Shown here one piece after another: positions 43,228 to 51,123 of a DNA stretch of 64,000 bases. A program made the translations under genes and the position numbers. Numbering within the stretch: position 1 is the stretch's first letter; each line of letters opens with the position of its first letter. A model generated the notes under the pieces. It searched no databases, was not told the DNA's origin, and saw only the letters and a program-made list of their open reading frames with translations. The DNA comes from Candidatus Poseidonia alphae (lineage in GTDB: Archaea; Thermoplasmatota; Poseidoniia; Poseidoniales; Poseidoniaceae): positions 141,246 through 205,245 of the forward strand of contig DAVD01000037.1 in assembly GCA_002505405.1 (NCBI GenBank). Reading direction: 5' to 3'.

Positions 43228-45016
43228 TGTACGCTCGCCATGCTGCGTTTCCTTTCCCAGAAAGTTTGACCTCATGCTGTGGTGGCCCCGGCAATTTGAT
43301 TTCAACCCTTTTCAGCATTCCTTCGTGACTGAAATCCAGCCATGCCGACGTGTTTTGTCGCCCTTTTAGAACCGAGGTAAGATGGCTTAATGATTGAATA
43401 CGCAGTTGATCGAGTGCGATCAATTCGTCTCCGACCTGAGTTTTTGTTCGAAGAGGGGAGCCGGAGTGGTACGTCGTGATGATGACCTTTCCCTTTTGAT
43501 CCCGAAGTCCAACGCCAAGCCATGCTGTTGGGTCTTCTTCCGATTTTTCCGGTACGATGTCAAGCCGAAAGAACTTCATCGCTTTCTTGATGTCTGGTGC
43601 CGTTCTTTCATGAACAAGTCGGTCCAAATATGGGCCAAGGCTTTTACCGCCAGGAACTTCTTTCAGGGTCTTCCGTAGGCTCTTGTAATCGACACCCAGC
43701 TCATTGCTGCTTTCGTAATCTAGAGCAAAGCGATTGCACAACTCAGCCATGAATTCACATGCACCATAAGTTCCTTTGCTTCTCTTCTGTAATTCGACAT
43801 CCAAACACATGATGGCTAATTCACCTTCCAAGTAATATGAGATTTGACTCTCTCTCGTATAGGGTCCGCTTCTATAGAGGTGTATCCACGCATCATGGCT
43901 GGATTCAGAGAGGGATTCTCGATGCATCCCATTTTTACCCGTATGGCGCTTCATCTTCCGTTGGAAATCCTTTCTCCAATCGTCTTCACTCCAAGCTCCC
44001 GAGCGAACACAAAGCATGTCGCCAAGCCAAGAAGTTCCTCCTTCAAACCACCAAAGCAAATCCGTATGGACTTCCTTCTGCAAGTCATAATTTAGGAAAT
44101 TCTTTGGTCGCAATCGTTTGACGTTCCATTGATGCAAGTATTCGTGAGAAAACAGACTTACAAGGTCTCGGTATTCATCGTCGTGGCCAGGATACAGGCA
44201 CTTGCGAGGCATCATTGAAGTCTGTGAGTTGAGGTGCTCCAATCCGCCGCGCCCCGTATCCGTCAAGTGAAGGACGGTGGTATATGTGCCCCATTTCGGC
44301 AAGCCGAAGAGGGCGTGGTGTTCCTTGATGATTCGCTCCATGTCAACAATAAAGCAATCGAGGCGTTCTTGATTTGGCTGGTGCCCACCGCTGTCCCAAA
44401 TTTTTAGGTGGTGTGTTCTTCCATCAACAACATGGGTGAAGGACTCGTTTTCATTGATTTCAATGATTCCATCCAAGAGATGGTCCCTATTTGGGGCAGA
44501 AAAACTCCAGGTCGCAGTACCGGCTTTTTTTACCGGGGCTCCTGAAGATTCAAATTGGGTTGCTGGAGTCCATTGTGACGGGGCAGTGAGTACAATCTCG
44601 TGTTGCATGTTTAATCGCTCTTGTGAGATTCCTTTCTCCGGCATCATCCAAGTAAACGGAGGCATGAGGTGAAGGTGTGTACTGTCAAGGTGAGTTGAAC
44701 GGACGCTTAGTTCAGCAGCGAGAATGGTGTAGTTCGTCTTTATCGATTCAGTGTTTTGGGGGATTGAAACTTCAATCCCATCCACGCCAACTCGTTTCCA
44801 ACGCAGTTCTTTCCCCGCAGACGAAACGGCTGAGAAATTGAAGAGGTGCTGCATGGGTTCACGCATAAAATACGAACCGGGAACCCATCTAGGGAATCGT
44901 AAGACGAGTTTTCGGCCCAAAAATGGGCCGGTGATTGAAACGCCAACATGCAAGTGGTGATGTTCTCCATCTGTGGCATCGGCTGTGAATGTGAGGCCTG
45001 AGTTCTTGGTGCTCAT
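43202..45016 (-). CDS. M61-family metallopeptidase with PDZ domain
   Basis: 604 residues. Glycyl-aminopeptidase-like M61 enzyme: beta-sandwich N-terminal domain (FPRWVPGSYFMREPMQ), GGLEHLNS (257-264), zinc motif HEYLH (291-295) followed by QWNVKRLRP, and the third ligand Glu in WWFEGGTSW (E325). A PDZ-like domain occupies the last 90 residues (GVGLRDQKGKVIITTYHSGS, then VGDELIALDQLRI). No signal peptide is seen, so it is probably intracellular and takes part in peptide breakdown. The HEAT-repeat gene upstream ends inside its start (four-base overlap), so both are likely translated together. Confidence 0.93.
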   Translation of the reverse strand: MSTKNSGLTFTADATDGEHHHLHVGVSITGPFLGRKLVLRFPRWVPGSYFMREPMQHLFNFSAVSSAGKELRWKRVGVDGIEVSIPQNTESIKTNYTILAAELSVRSTHLDSTHLHLMPPFTWMMPEKGISQERLNMQHEIVLTAPSQWTPATQFESSGAPVKKAGTATWSFSAPNRDHLLDGIIEINENESFTHVVDGRTHHLKIWDSGGHQPNQERLDCFIVDMERIIKEHHALFGLPKWGTYTTVLHLTDTGRGGLEHLNSQTSMMPRKCLYPGHDDEYRDLVSLFSHEYLHQWNVKRLRPKNFLNYDLQKEVHTDLLWWFEGGTSWLGDMLCVRSGAWSEDDWRKDFQRKMKRHTGKNGMHRESLSESSHDAWIHLYRSGPYTRESQISYYLEGELAIMCLDVELQKRSKGTYGACEFMAELCNRFALDYESSNELGVDYKSLRKTLKEVPGGKSLGPYLDRLVHERTAPDIKKAMKFFRLDIVPEKSEEDPTAWLGVGLRDQKGKVIITTYHSGSPLRTKTQVGDELIALDQLRIQSLSHLTSVLKGRQNTSAWLDFSHEGMLKRVEIKLPGPPQHEVKLSGKGNAAWRAYIMTRQDRA

Positions 45017-46005
45017 GACGTGAGTTCATTTGCGGCGGTTGATAGGTTCTCGCACGCCACCTTGAGAAGCTCCGGTGGATTCGTTGCCATGAATTTCTTG
45101 AGGTTGTCGATCACATCGGGTTCATTTGCACGACCCAATAAACGCTCGAGTAATTTGCTTCGTTCAATGATGTCTACGTCTTGATTTCCGATCATATCCC
45201 AGCGCAATTCATCTTCCTGAGCTCCTTTACCCATGAGCCAACGTGCGATGATGGAATGCATGTTCGTTTCAATGAGGGTTTGAATGAGGACGTCACTTGA
45301 ATCATCCACATTCCCTCTGAGATGTTTTGTGATGTCGTGAAAGTGTTGAGGGCCGAGTTTTTCAGCCAGTGCTGAAAGGTTGTTTGGATGATGCTTAGCC
45401 ATCCAAAGGAACAACTTTACCGTTCCAGATTGCAAGCCAAAAAATGGCTGAATTGCCGACAATTCAACGGCTTCATCTCGGTTCAACAAGGCCCGCAATG
45501 CCTCGATTTGAACCGAAGCCGAAGCATCTTTGAGGCCGTTTAGAAGTTGTTCTTTGCTGCAGGAACGGTGCCTCATGGCGAGGCTTCGAATCGCATCATT
45601 GGCGTTCTGATGCATGGCTTCAATGGCCTTGTTATCTCCGTGTGTGAGTAAAGCATCAGCAGCTTTCCTACGGACGACTGAATCTTCATCATCAAGCATG
45701 ACCTTTGCAATGGAGGTCCCGTTCTCGCCCAATGCGTCCAGAAGATTGGCTCCGCAACGGCGCACATTGAGAGATGAGTGAGCCGTTAAATCTTGAACCG
45801 CATCCAGCCCAACGGTTGGTGCCCAGCGTCGGTAAGCGTCCAAGGCTTTGGACACAAACCATGAATCTTCATCGTTCAAGAGCGACTTGAAGGCCTTGAG
45901 TGATTCAGGGTCTTCCAATTCAACCAAGGTTCGGACGGCTCGCCTTCGGGTACGTATGTCACGGTGCTTGAGGCGGCCCATGGCCCTGTCAAGTTCCCCT
46001 GCCAT
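45013..46005 (-). CDS. HEAT-repeat protein
   Basis: 330 residues, GGGAG before ATG 46005. Tandem helical pairs of about 31-35 residues with the HEAT pattern: LKHRDIRTRRRAVRTLVELEDPE, LNDEDSWFVSKALDAYRRWA, SLNVRRCGANLLDALGENG, LDDEDSVVRRKAADALLTHGD, then degenerate repeats to the end. Such proteins are binding scaffolds. The stop overlaps the start of the M61 peptidase by four bases, which points to a joint function, perhaps a partner or regulator of the protease. The nature of the partner is unknown. Confidence 0.8.
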   Translation of the reverse strand: MAGELDRAMGRLKHRDIRTRRRAVRTLVELEDPESLKAFKSLLNDEDSWFVSKALDAYRRWAPTVGLDAVQDLTAHSSLNVRRCGANLLDALGENGTSIAKVMLDDEDSVVRRKAADALLTHGDNKAIEAMHQNANDAIRSLAMRHRSCSKEQLLNGLKDASASVQIEALRALLNRDEAVELSAIQPFFGLQSGTVKLFLWMAKHHPNNLSALAEKLGPQHFHDITKHLRGNVDDSSDVLIQTLIETNMHSIIARWLMGKGAQEDELRWDMIGNQDVDIIERSKLLERLLGRANEPDVIDNLKKFMATNPPELLKVACENLSTAANELTS

Positions 46006-46059
46006 GATGCTCCCAATCTGCGCTCCCTCATAGGGCTGTTCTTTTGAAAACGCATCGTT

Positions 46060-46698
46060 TCATCGCATCTCAAGCCATGCGAATATGAGGATGATCGGTA
46101 GAACGTAAAACAGCCTTCGGTGCATGATGTGGGTTGATTCCATGTGCTCAATTACCGAAGGTGGAAGAACCTCAATGGATGACGAAGTTCTTCTTCTTCG
46201 GTTCAGAGGGATGTGCTGTTCAACATAACTCAACACTTGGTTGCGCAACTCGGGATTGCGACTGCGTTGTTCGCCTCGGCCAACGATGTAACGCAAGGTG
46301 TGCTTCTCAGTCATTGGAAGTGTTGCCTGAACAATGGCGAGTGGATGAGTTGAATTGTGCAAATCGATTCGAACAGCCCTTCCGTCGCCACGAACATGGC
46401 TCAAAACCCTCCACTTCCCTTGACCTTCGTTGAACCGGTCCAAGCAATCTCGTGCTTCATCCAATGGGTCTTCTTTACTGTAGTGTGGGGCTCGCCTCCA
46501 TCCAAGGAAAGGGCCAAGGAGGACGGCGCATATTAACGGTGTTAAGCACATCAATTCCAAGAGGCGCACCAAGGCGTCAGGGTCCGTAAGCGCCGAAACG
46601 ACTGCAAGTGAGAATCCGAGAAAAAGTCCGATAAAGGCTCCAGCCTGCAATCCAGTCATAAGGCCGATTCGGGGTGGAAGTTCCTCGGCCATACCCAT
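46060..46698 (-). CDS. Hypothetical membrane protein
   Basis: About 212 residues. Start placed at ATG 46698; the frame continues to a TTG at 46734 without a ribosome binding site, and an ATG at 46692 is also possible. Two adjacent N-terminal membrane helices (MTGLQAGAFIGLFLGFSLAV and LLELMCLTPLICAVLLGPFL) precede a charged cytoplasmic domain with a DCLDRFNEGQGKWRVLSHVR motif and beta strands. A C-terminal hydrophobic helix (LFYVLPIILIFAWLEM) ends it. Not recognised. Divergent from the next membrane gene. Confidence 0.55.
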   Translation of the reverse strand: MGMAEELPPRIGLMTGLQAGAFIGLFLGFSLAVVSALTDPDALVRLLELMCLTPLICAVLLGPFLGWRRAPHYSKEDPLDEARDCLDRFNEGQGKWRVLSHVRGDGRAVRIDLHNSTHPLAIVQATLPMTEKHTLRYIVGRGEQRSRNPELRNQVLSYVEQHIPLNRRRRTSSSIEVLPPSVIEHMESTHIMHRRLFYVLPIILIFAWLEMR

Positions 46699-46772
46699 TG
46701 ATGAGGGGCATTTGAAATGAAGGCTTGCCTTCAAGCGGTAATAATTGAATAGATGAGCAACCTAGGGAGGCC

Positions 46773-47543
46773 ATGGAACGCAACGGTCTCAACGACCGGA
46801 GAAAAGAAGTCAAAATAGGCAGATGGGTCCTCGGTGTATCCGGTTTCCTGTTCGTTTCTTTTTTCCTCGCACCACTCACCCTCGACCCCGGGACCGTGGA
46901 GAACGTTGAAGGGCGTGCAAACGTGATCGATTTTTACTCAAAAGACGGGTCAGGTTCGTATGGGAATCTGGTCAAATACAATCACTCGCATGAGGATGGT
47001 TTCCATGAACATCAAGGCTATGTCTGGAGCGAAATGAATCCATATGCAGCAGTGATCTATGCCTTCGGAGACCTAAACTGCCATCAAAAGCATGAGCGTT
47101 CGCTCGAAATCAATGGAAATCAAATGCCGGTTTGTACGAGGGACCTCGGCATCTTTTTCGGATTGTTTATCGGTGGGCTGCTGTTTACTCAGCGAGGATG
47201 GAACCGATGGACGGTAAAAGACACCTGCCTCTCCCTTCTCCCCGCCGCTTGGTTGGTTCCAGTTTATGCTCGAAACTGGAGGTTGTTTGCTTGGCTTGGA
47301 GTTGGAGTTCTGCTCTGCTCTCCAATGTTGTTTGATGGATTTTACCAATTGTTGACGAACTATGAATCGACCAACAATAAACGGGTGATGACAGGGATTC
47401 CATTTGGCTTTGGTCTTGGGGTCCTCATGTGCAGTATGTTTGCATCACGAGCTGATGCATTTTCGGGTGCGGGGGCTGTCGTTTTGCCTGGCAACTCAAG
47501 ATTTACCCTGGCCTCATCTGCTCCTCAAGACGAATCCGAATGA
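46773..47543 (+). CDS. Hypothetical membrane protein
   Basis: 256 residues, GGGAGG before ATG 46773. An N-terminal helix (WVLGVSGFLFVSFFLAPLTL) leads to an outside loop of about 80 residues rich in His (YNHSHEDGFHEHQGY). Four to five further helices follow (LGIFFGLFIGGLLF, TCLSLLPAAWLVPVYA, LFAWLGVGVLLCSPMLF, GIPFGFGLGVLMCSMFA). The C-terminus is cytoplasmic and acidic. No family is recognised; the His-rich loop might bind metal. Its 3' end overlaps the convergent thymidylate kinase gene by 19 bases. Confidence 0.6.
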   Translation: MERNGLNDRRKEVKIGRWVLGVSGFLFVSFFLAPLTLDPGTVENVEGRANVIDFYSKDGSGSYGNLVKYNHSHEDGFHEHQGYVWSEMNPYAAVIYAFGDLNCHQKHERSLEINGNQMPVCTRDLGIFFGLFIGGLLFTQRGWNRWTVKDTCLSLLPAAWLVPVYARNWRLFAWLGVGVLLCSPMLFDGFYQLLTNYESTNNKRVMTGIPFGFGLGVLMCSMFASRADAFSGAGAVVLPGNSRFTLASSAPQDESE

Positions 47544-48895
47544 ACGGGCGGGGCATTGGACCACCACACCAATAATTCCGATGCATTGGATGGAAGGGGG
47601 CAACCTTCATGACCGCTTGTCAGAATAACAAGGCGCTGGTGGATGTCTGAAATCGACTTCTTTAATCCCGAGGTGAGTTCTTTTCCATCATCGGTATGGA
47701 ATATGTCTTCAAGCGCTTTGGACCATTCTTTATTCGGATTTGACCTGCGCCAAGACGCCAGAGACCCTCTCAAAGGCCACATGGCTAGCGTGAGGCGGGC
47801 GAATCCAAGTCGTTCGTCTCTTAATTTGAACAACTGGGCGTCTGAAAACGGAACGTGAGATTGTTGTTTGAAGATCCAATGTTCTGCTAGAAGCCATTTC
47901 ACCAGGCGTTGTGTATGCCGTTGAGTAACCATTCTGATGGGTCCTAATGATGCATGAAGGCGCGGTACTTCGCTGGACCCAACCATGAGTGAAAGTGTTC
48001 CGAGGATCGACCAGCACGAGTGAGCGTAGGGCGTGGCTGGAACATCATGTTCCTGAGCAGTCTCTGTAGGCCAGTTGTCTTCTGCCTCTTGCATCCAATC
48101 CGATGGTGATTTTCCAGATAGCCAACCGACATGAATCGCCGTTCGTTCTTGAGGTGCCCCAGGCAATCGCGTCTGTTTTTTCACATCGTGAACCAGTTGG
48201 TTCAACAAATTCCGGTCCACTTCATCCCCGTCCACATTCAGTGGAGATGGCTTACGGTTGAAGAATCGCCGCAGTTCGCTCCGGAGTGAGCGTTTGAGTT
48301 CATCCAATCCGCCCTCGTTGAGGATGGGTCCAACCACATGACATTGGTTGAAGGGTGCTGGTGCCTTTACCCCCCCGGCTAAGAGGTCATGAAACCCTTT
48401 GCGAATGGTTGTCTGAATTTCCTTTGTCTCAAAGTATTCCTGCTTGTCACTGGTCATCCGTAATGTGCCGGTTTTGATGCGCTTCATGGCTTTTTTAGGG
48501 TCGCAGTCAATCCACAACACCAAGTCCGGAATCATTGCTGCAGCGTTCATTTTTGCAACTTGTTCAAGACCCAATTCCCCTACAACCCCCTGATAAATCA
48601 GCGAAGAATGAATGTTCCTGTCCGAGATAACTACGCACCCCTTCGCCAGTAATGGGCGGATGTATGTATGGGAGTGATCCAAGCGGTCGGCTGCGAACAA
48701 GCCTGCCTCTTCAAGGGGGGTTTTATCTCCCAACTTAACAGAAGAAAGGGCGAGTTTGCCAAGTTCGCTGTGACGGCGCGGCTCATGTGTTGAGATCACC
48801 TCGGGAAAAGGAAACTCACTGAGCAATTCAGCAAGAATTCTTGCGGCTTCACCTTTGCCAGACCCGTCACCGCCTTCTACTGAAATCAAGTACAT
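47525..48895 (-). CDS. tmk: Thymidylate kinase with long C-terminal extension
   Basis: 456 residues. The N-terminal 210 residues are dTMP kinase: P-loop EGGDGSGKGEAA (near 7-18), LFAADRLDHSH, ISDRNIHSSLIYQGV and VLWIDCDPKKAMKRIKTG. The P-loop carries Gly after Lys (GKG) where the family has Thr or Ser. A second part of about 240 residues (NVDGDEVDRNLLNQLVHDVK..., rich in Trp) is not part of the usual enzyme (about 210 residues) and I do not recognise it. It could be a fused domain for nucleotide pool control or a partner-binding unit. dTMP phosphorylation is likely but the altered P-loop makes activity uncertain. Confidence 0.85.
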   Translation of the reverse strand: MYLISVEGGDGSGKGEAARILAELLSEFPFPEVISTHEPRRHSELGKLALSSVKLGDKTPLEEAGLFAADRLDHSHTYIRPLLAKGCVVISDRNIHSSLIYQGVVGELGLEQVAKMNAAAMIPDLVLWIDCDPKKAMKRIKTGTLRMTSDKQEYFETKEIQTTIRKGFHDLLAGGVKAPAPFNQCHVVGPILNEGGLDELKRSLRSELRRFFNRKPSPLNVDGDEVDRNLLNQLVHDVKKQTRLPGAPQERTAIHVGWLSGKSPSDWMQEAEDNWPTETAQEHDVPATPYAHSCWSILGTLSLMVGSSEVPRLHASLGPIRMVTQRHTQRLVKWLLAEHWIFKQQSHVPFSDAQLFKLRDERLGFARLTLAMWPLRGSLASWRRSNPNKEWSKALEDIFHTDDGKELTSGLKKSISDIHQRLVILTSGHEGCPLPSNASELLVWWSNAPPVHSDSS

Positions 48896-48898
48896 GTT

Positions 48899-49759
48899 TC
48901 AGTCCTCTCGCTGGTCTTCAAAGTCAAATTTAGCAAAGATGTTGAGAATCATTCCAGCAAGAATAAGGGTCGGTCCAATGATAATAAAGCCTCTACCAAA
49001 TAAGGCAAAGCCGGCGAAATACTGGCTTCTTCGATAATGCCGCCCGCGGCGCATTTCCACGGCTGCTTGGACGCCTACGAACGACGCAAGAACGGTGACA
49101 ATTCCGATTCCACTAGCAAGAGCGACTGCGAAGTCAAGACTTGGACCCCCGATCGTCTCCGAATTGTCCTCATAACGCGTGTCATTGCCGCTTTTCATCG
49201 TCACCGGCATTAATCCAGCGTCATCAGGGCTAAAGGTGCGTTCAACGGTTTGAAACCCATCCTTTGAAAAAATAATGATGTGGACTTTCTTAGCAACGTT
49301 TTCCATGCTGTAGTAGCCGTATTCGTTCGTTGATGTTGTTTGGAGTTGGGCTCTCGAATCCTTTTCAAGAAGTTCAACGGTTACATTTTCAACGCCAGTG
49401 CCCTCAATGTCGAGGAGAATTTCTCCGGAGATGTCTGCCGTTTGTTGGTCGGAGTTCCATGCTGAAACAAAGGCTTCTGAAGGATTGCCTTGGAGGATTA
49501 AGGCTCCACTGATGATTCCAAGGATGCTTCCGATGAGGACAAGCGATGCAGCCAGATTCCTCCACCGGTCAGCATCTCGGTCCAACATCTCATACCAGTC
49601 ATCTTGTTGAGGTTCTTCAACGGTGACAACTTCTTGATATTCATCCTGTGTAATGACGAGAGGTGCTTCAGGCTCGATGAGCGTTCCAGCGTTTTTCTTT
49701 GCTTGAACGCGCTCTCGAAGGGCTTTCATTCGGGTTTCTCGGTCATCCCCCAACTCCAT
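48899..49759 (-). CDS. Membrane protein with carboxypeptidase-regulatory-like domain
   Basis: About 286 residues. ATG 49759 is preceded by AAGGGGG; an open frame to 49846 overlaps the M28-like gene. A cytoplasmic N-terminus with basic helix (MKALRERVQAKKNAG) is followed by one membrane helix (LAASLVLIGSILGIISGALIL). A secreted beta-sandwich domain (EILLDIEGTGVENVTVELLE, NEYGYYSMENVAKKVHIIIF) resembles the carboxypeptidase regulatory/CNA-B fold. Two more helices (FAVALASGIGIVTVLASFVG and FALFGRGFIIIGPTLILAGM) end the protein. Possibly an envelope or assembly factor. Lies between tmk and the M28-like gene, all on one strand. Confidence 0.6.
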   Translation of the reverse strand: MELGDDRETRMKALRERVQAKKNAGTLIEPEAPLVITQDEYQEVVTVEEPQQDDWYEMLDRDADRWRNLAASLVLIGSILGIISGALILQGNPSEAFVSAWNSDQQTADISGEILLDIEGTGVENVTVELLEKDSRAQLQTTSTNEYGYYSMENVAKKVHIIIFSKDGFQTVERTFSPDDAGLMPVTMKSGNDTRYEDNSETIGGPSLDFAVALASGIGIVTVLASFVGVQAAVEMRRGRHYRRSQYFAGFALFGRGFIIIGPTLILAGMILNIFAKFDFEDQRED

Positions 49760-49827
49760 GCCCCCTTGGTGAAGCCACAGTGTGCGCGGATAATACCCCT
49801 TCCCTTCTTGGTCCGCGCACAAGTCGT

Positions 49828-51036
49828 TCAGTGCTTCAGTTTCCACTCAGCGAAAACGATTAATCCTACAATCAGAAACAATGAGGCCCCGGCAAGGATG
49901 ACAAGTCCGGTAATTACGCGGGATTTAGGCTTTGATGGTTCAAGGGGTTCAACATCACCATCGCCTGTGGAATTGTCTTGGGCTGGCTGCCCTTGCTCTT
50001 CAACAACGATGACGAAAGCCTCGCTTTTCAATCCAAGTTCAACCAATCGTCCAACGGCACCTAAGGATTCTGCACTGACTTTGTCGGGCGTATCTTCCAT
50101 TGTGTGCCAGTATTCGCCGAAGGTCCCAGGGACCTTTTCACCGTACTGCGGGTCCATGAAACTGAGCGTAGGGATGCCCAATTCGTCAGGATGTTGATGG
50201 TCGTCGCCAACGTATGCAGTGATGTTGTATTGCATGGTCCCGTCACCATCAATTCCAGCGCACGATACGGTGCCGTTCACCATTCCTAGGGCGCCCCCTA
50301 GGGCTTGCGCTCGTGATTTCAATGTTGAATTTCCGATGTAGATTTTTTGGAGTTGTAGGTCACGGTCACCGACCATGTCCAATAAGACAAACGACTCCAT
50401 ATTGTCGATTTCAACTTGAGACAAATTATCAGCCCAAGCTTCTGCTCCTACGGTATAATTGTCATTTTGGTCTTCAGCATCGTTCCAAAACAGGGTGATG
50501 TCTTGTGAAAGGTTCATTGCAGGAATGATCCGAGCCAGTTCAATCAGAATTGCAGCTCCGCTGGCGGCATCATTTGCTCCGGGTACGGGCAAAGTTTGAT
50601 TTGAGACATTCAAATCCTTATCCGCAATGTTACGGCTATCATAATGGGCTGAAATGACAATTCTTCCTCGCTCTTCATCTCCGGTTCCGTTGAGTGTTGC
50701 AAAGAGGTTGGTGAGGTTCATGCCATGCCGCTCATGCTGTTGGGTATAGACTTCCCAGCCCCACGCAGTTACGTTTTCTTCAACCGCTGAACGGAAGAGT
50801 GCGGAAGGTTCTGATTCTGGTACGCGTGGGCCGAGGGAAACCTGCCAGCCGACTGAAGTGTTGGCGTTTGTACCGCTGAAGGTGAGGTTTTCGGAGATGC
50901 CGCAGAGGGATGAATGTTCATCCTCCACGTTCCATTGGCTCTCATTTTGGGATGAAACCGATGTGCTGAGCGTCATCATTGCGATGATTAAGCACAGCCA
51001 TGTTGCCGTCACTCTCCGCGAGGTTCTACTCGACAT
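49828..51036 (-). CDS. Secreted M28-family peptidase / glutaminyl-peptide cyclotransferase-like enzyme
   Basis: 402 residues. A signal peptide (TATWLCLIIAMMTLSTSVSS) is followed by a zinc-dependent domain: HYDS (first His), VPGANDAASGAAILIELA (bridging Asp), LFWNDAEDQND (Glu), VLLDMVGDRDLQ, then DDHQHPDELGIPTLSFMDP and YWHTMEDTPDKVS with the late His. This order is shared by M28 aminopeptidases and glutaminyl cyclases; DDHQHP favours the cyclase-like branch. A C-terminal helix (VITGLVILAGASLFLIVGLI) anchors it to the outside of the membrane. Probably trims or modifies external peptides. Divergent from the PKD-repeat metalloprotease. Confidence 0.82.
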   Translation of the reverse strand: MSSRTSRRVTATWLCLIIAMMTLSTSVSSQNESQWNVEDEHSSLCGISENLTFSGTNANTSVGWQVSLGPRVPESEPSALFRSAVEENVTAWGWEVYTQQHERHGMNLTNLFATLNGTGDEERGRIVISAHYDSRNIADKDLNVSNQTLPVPGANDAASGAAILIELARIIPAMNLSQDITLFWNDAEDQNDNYTVGAEAWADNLSQVEIDNMESFVLLDMVGDRDLQLQKIYIGNSTLKSRAQALGGALGMVNGTVSCAGIDGDGTMQYNITAYVGDDHQHPDELGIPTLSFMDPQYGEKVPGTFGEYWHTMEDTPDKVSAESLGAVGRLVELGLKSEAFVIVVEEQGQPAQDNSTGDGDVEPLEPSKPKSRVITGLVILAGASLFLIVGLIVFAEWKLKH

Positions 51037-51058
51037 ATTGACGCCTTTACCACGGACT

Positions 51059-51068
51059 CTTAAATACC
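51059..51068. promoter_or_regulatory. Candidate TATA element between divergent surface genes
   Basis: CTTAAATACC lies in the 87-base spacer between the M28-like gene (start 51036) and the PKD-repeat protease (ATG 51124). Read on the plus strand it is about 55-65 bases before the protease start and could serve that gene. The spacer also holds AAAGGTGATT, the ribosome binding site for ATG 51124. Judged by eye only. Confidence 0.3.
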
Positions 51069-51123
51069 TCCTTTCAAGTGGCTAAATTGGGAATCGGTCC
51101 TACGATTCCTAAAGGTGATTATT

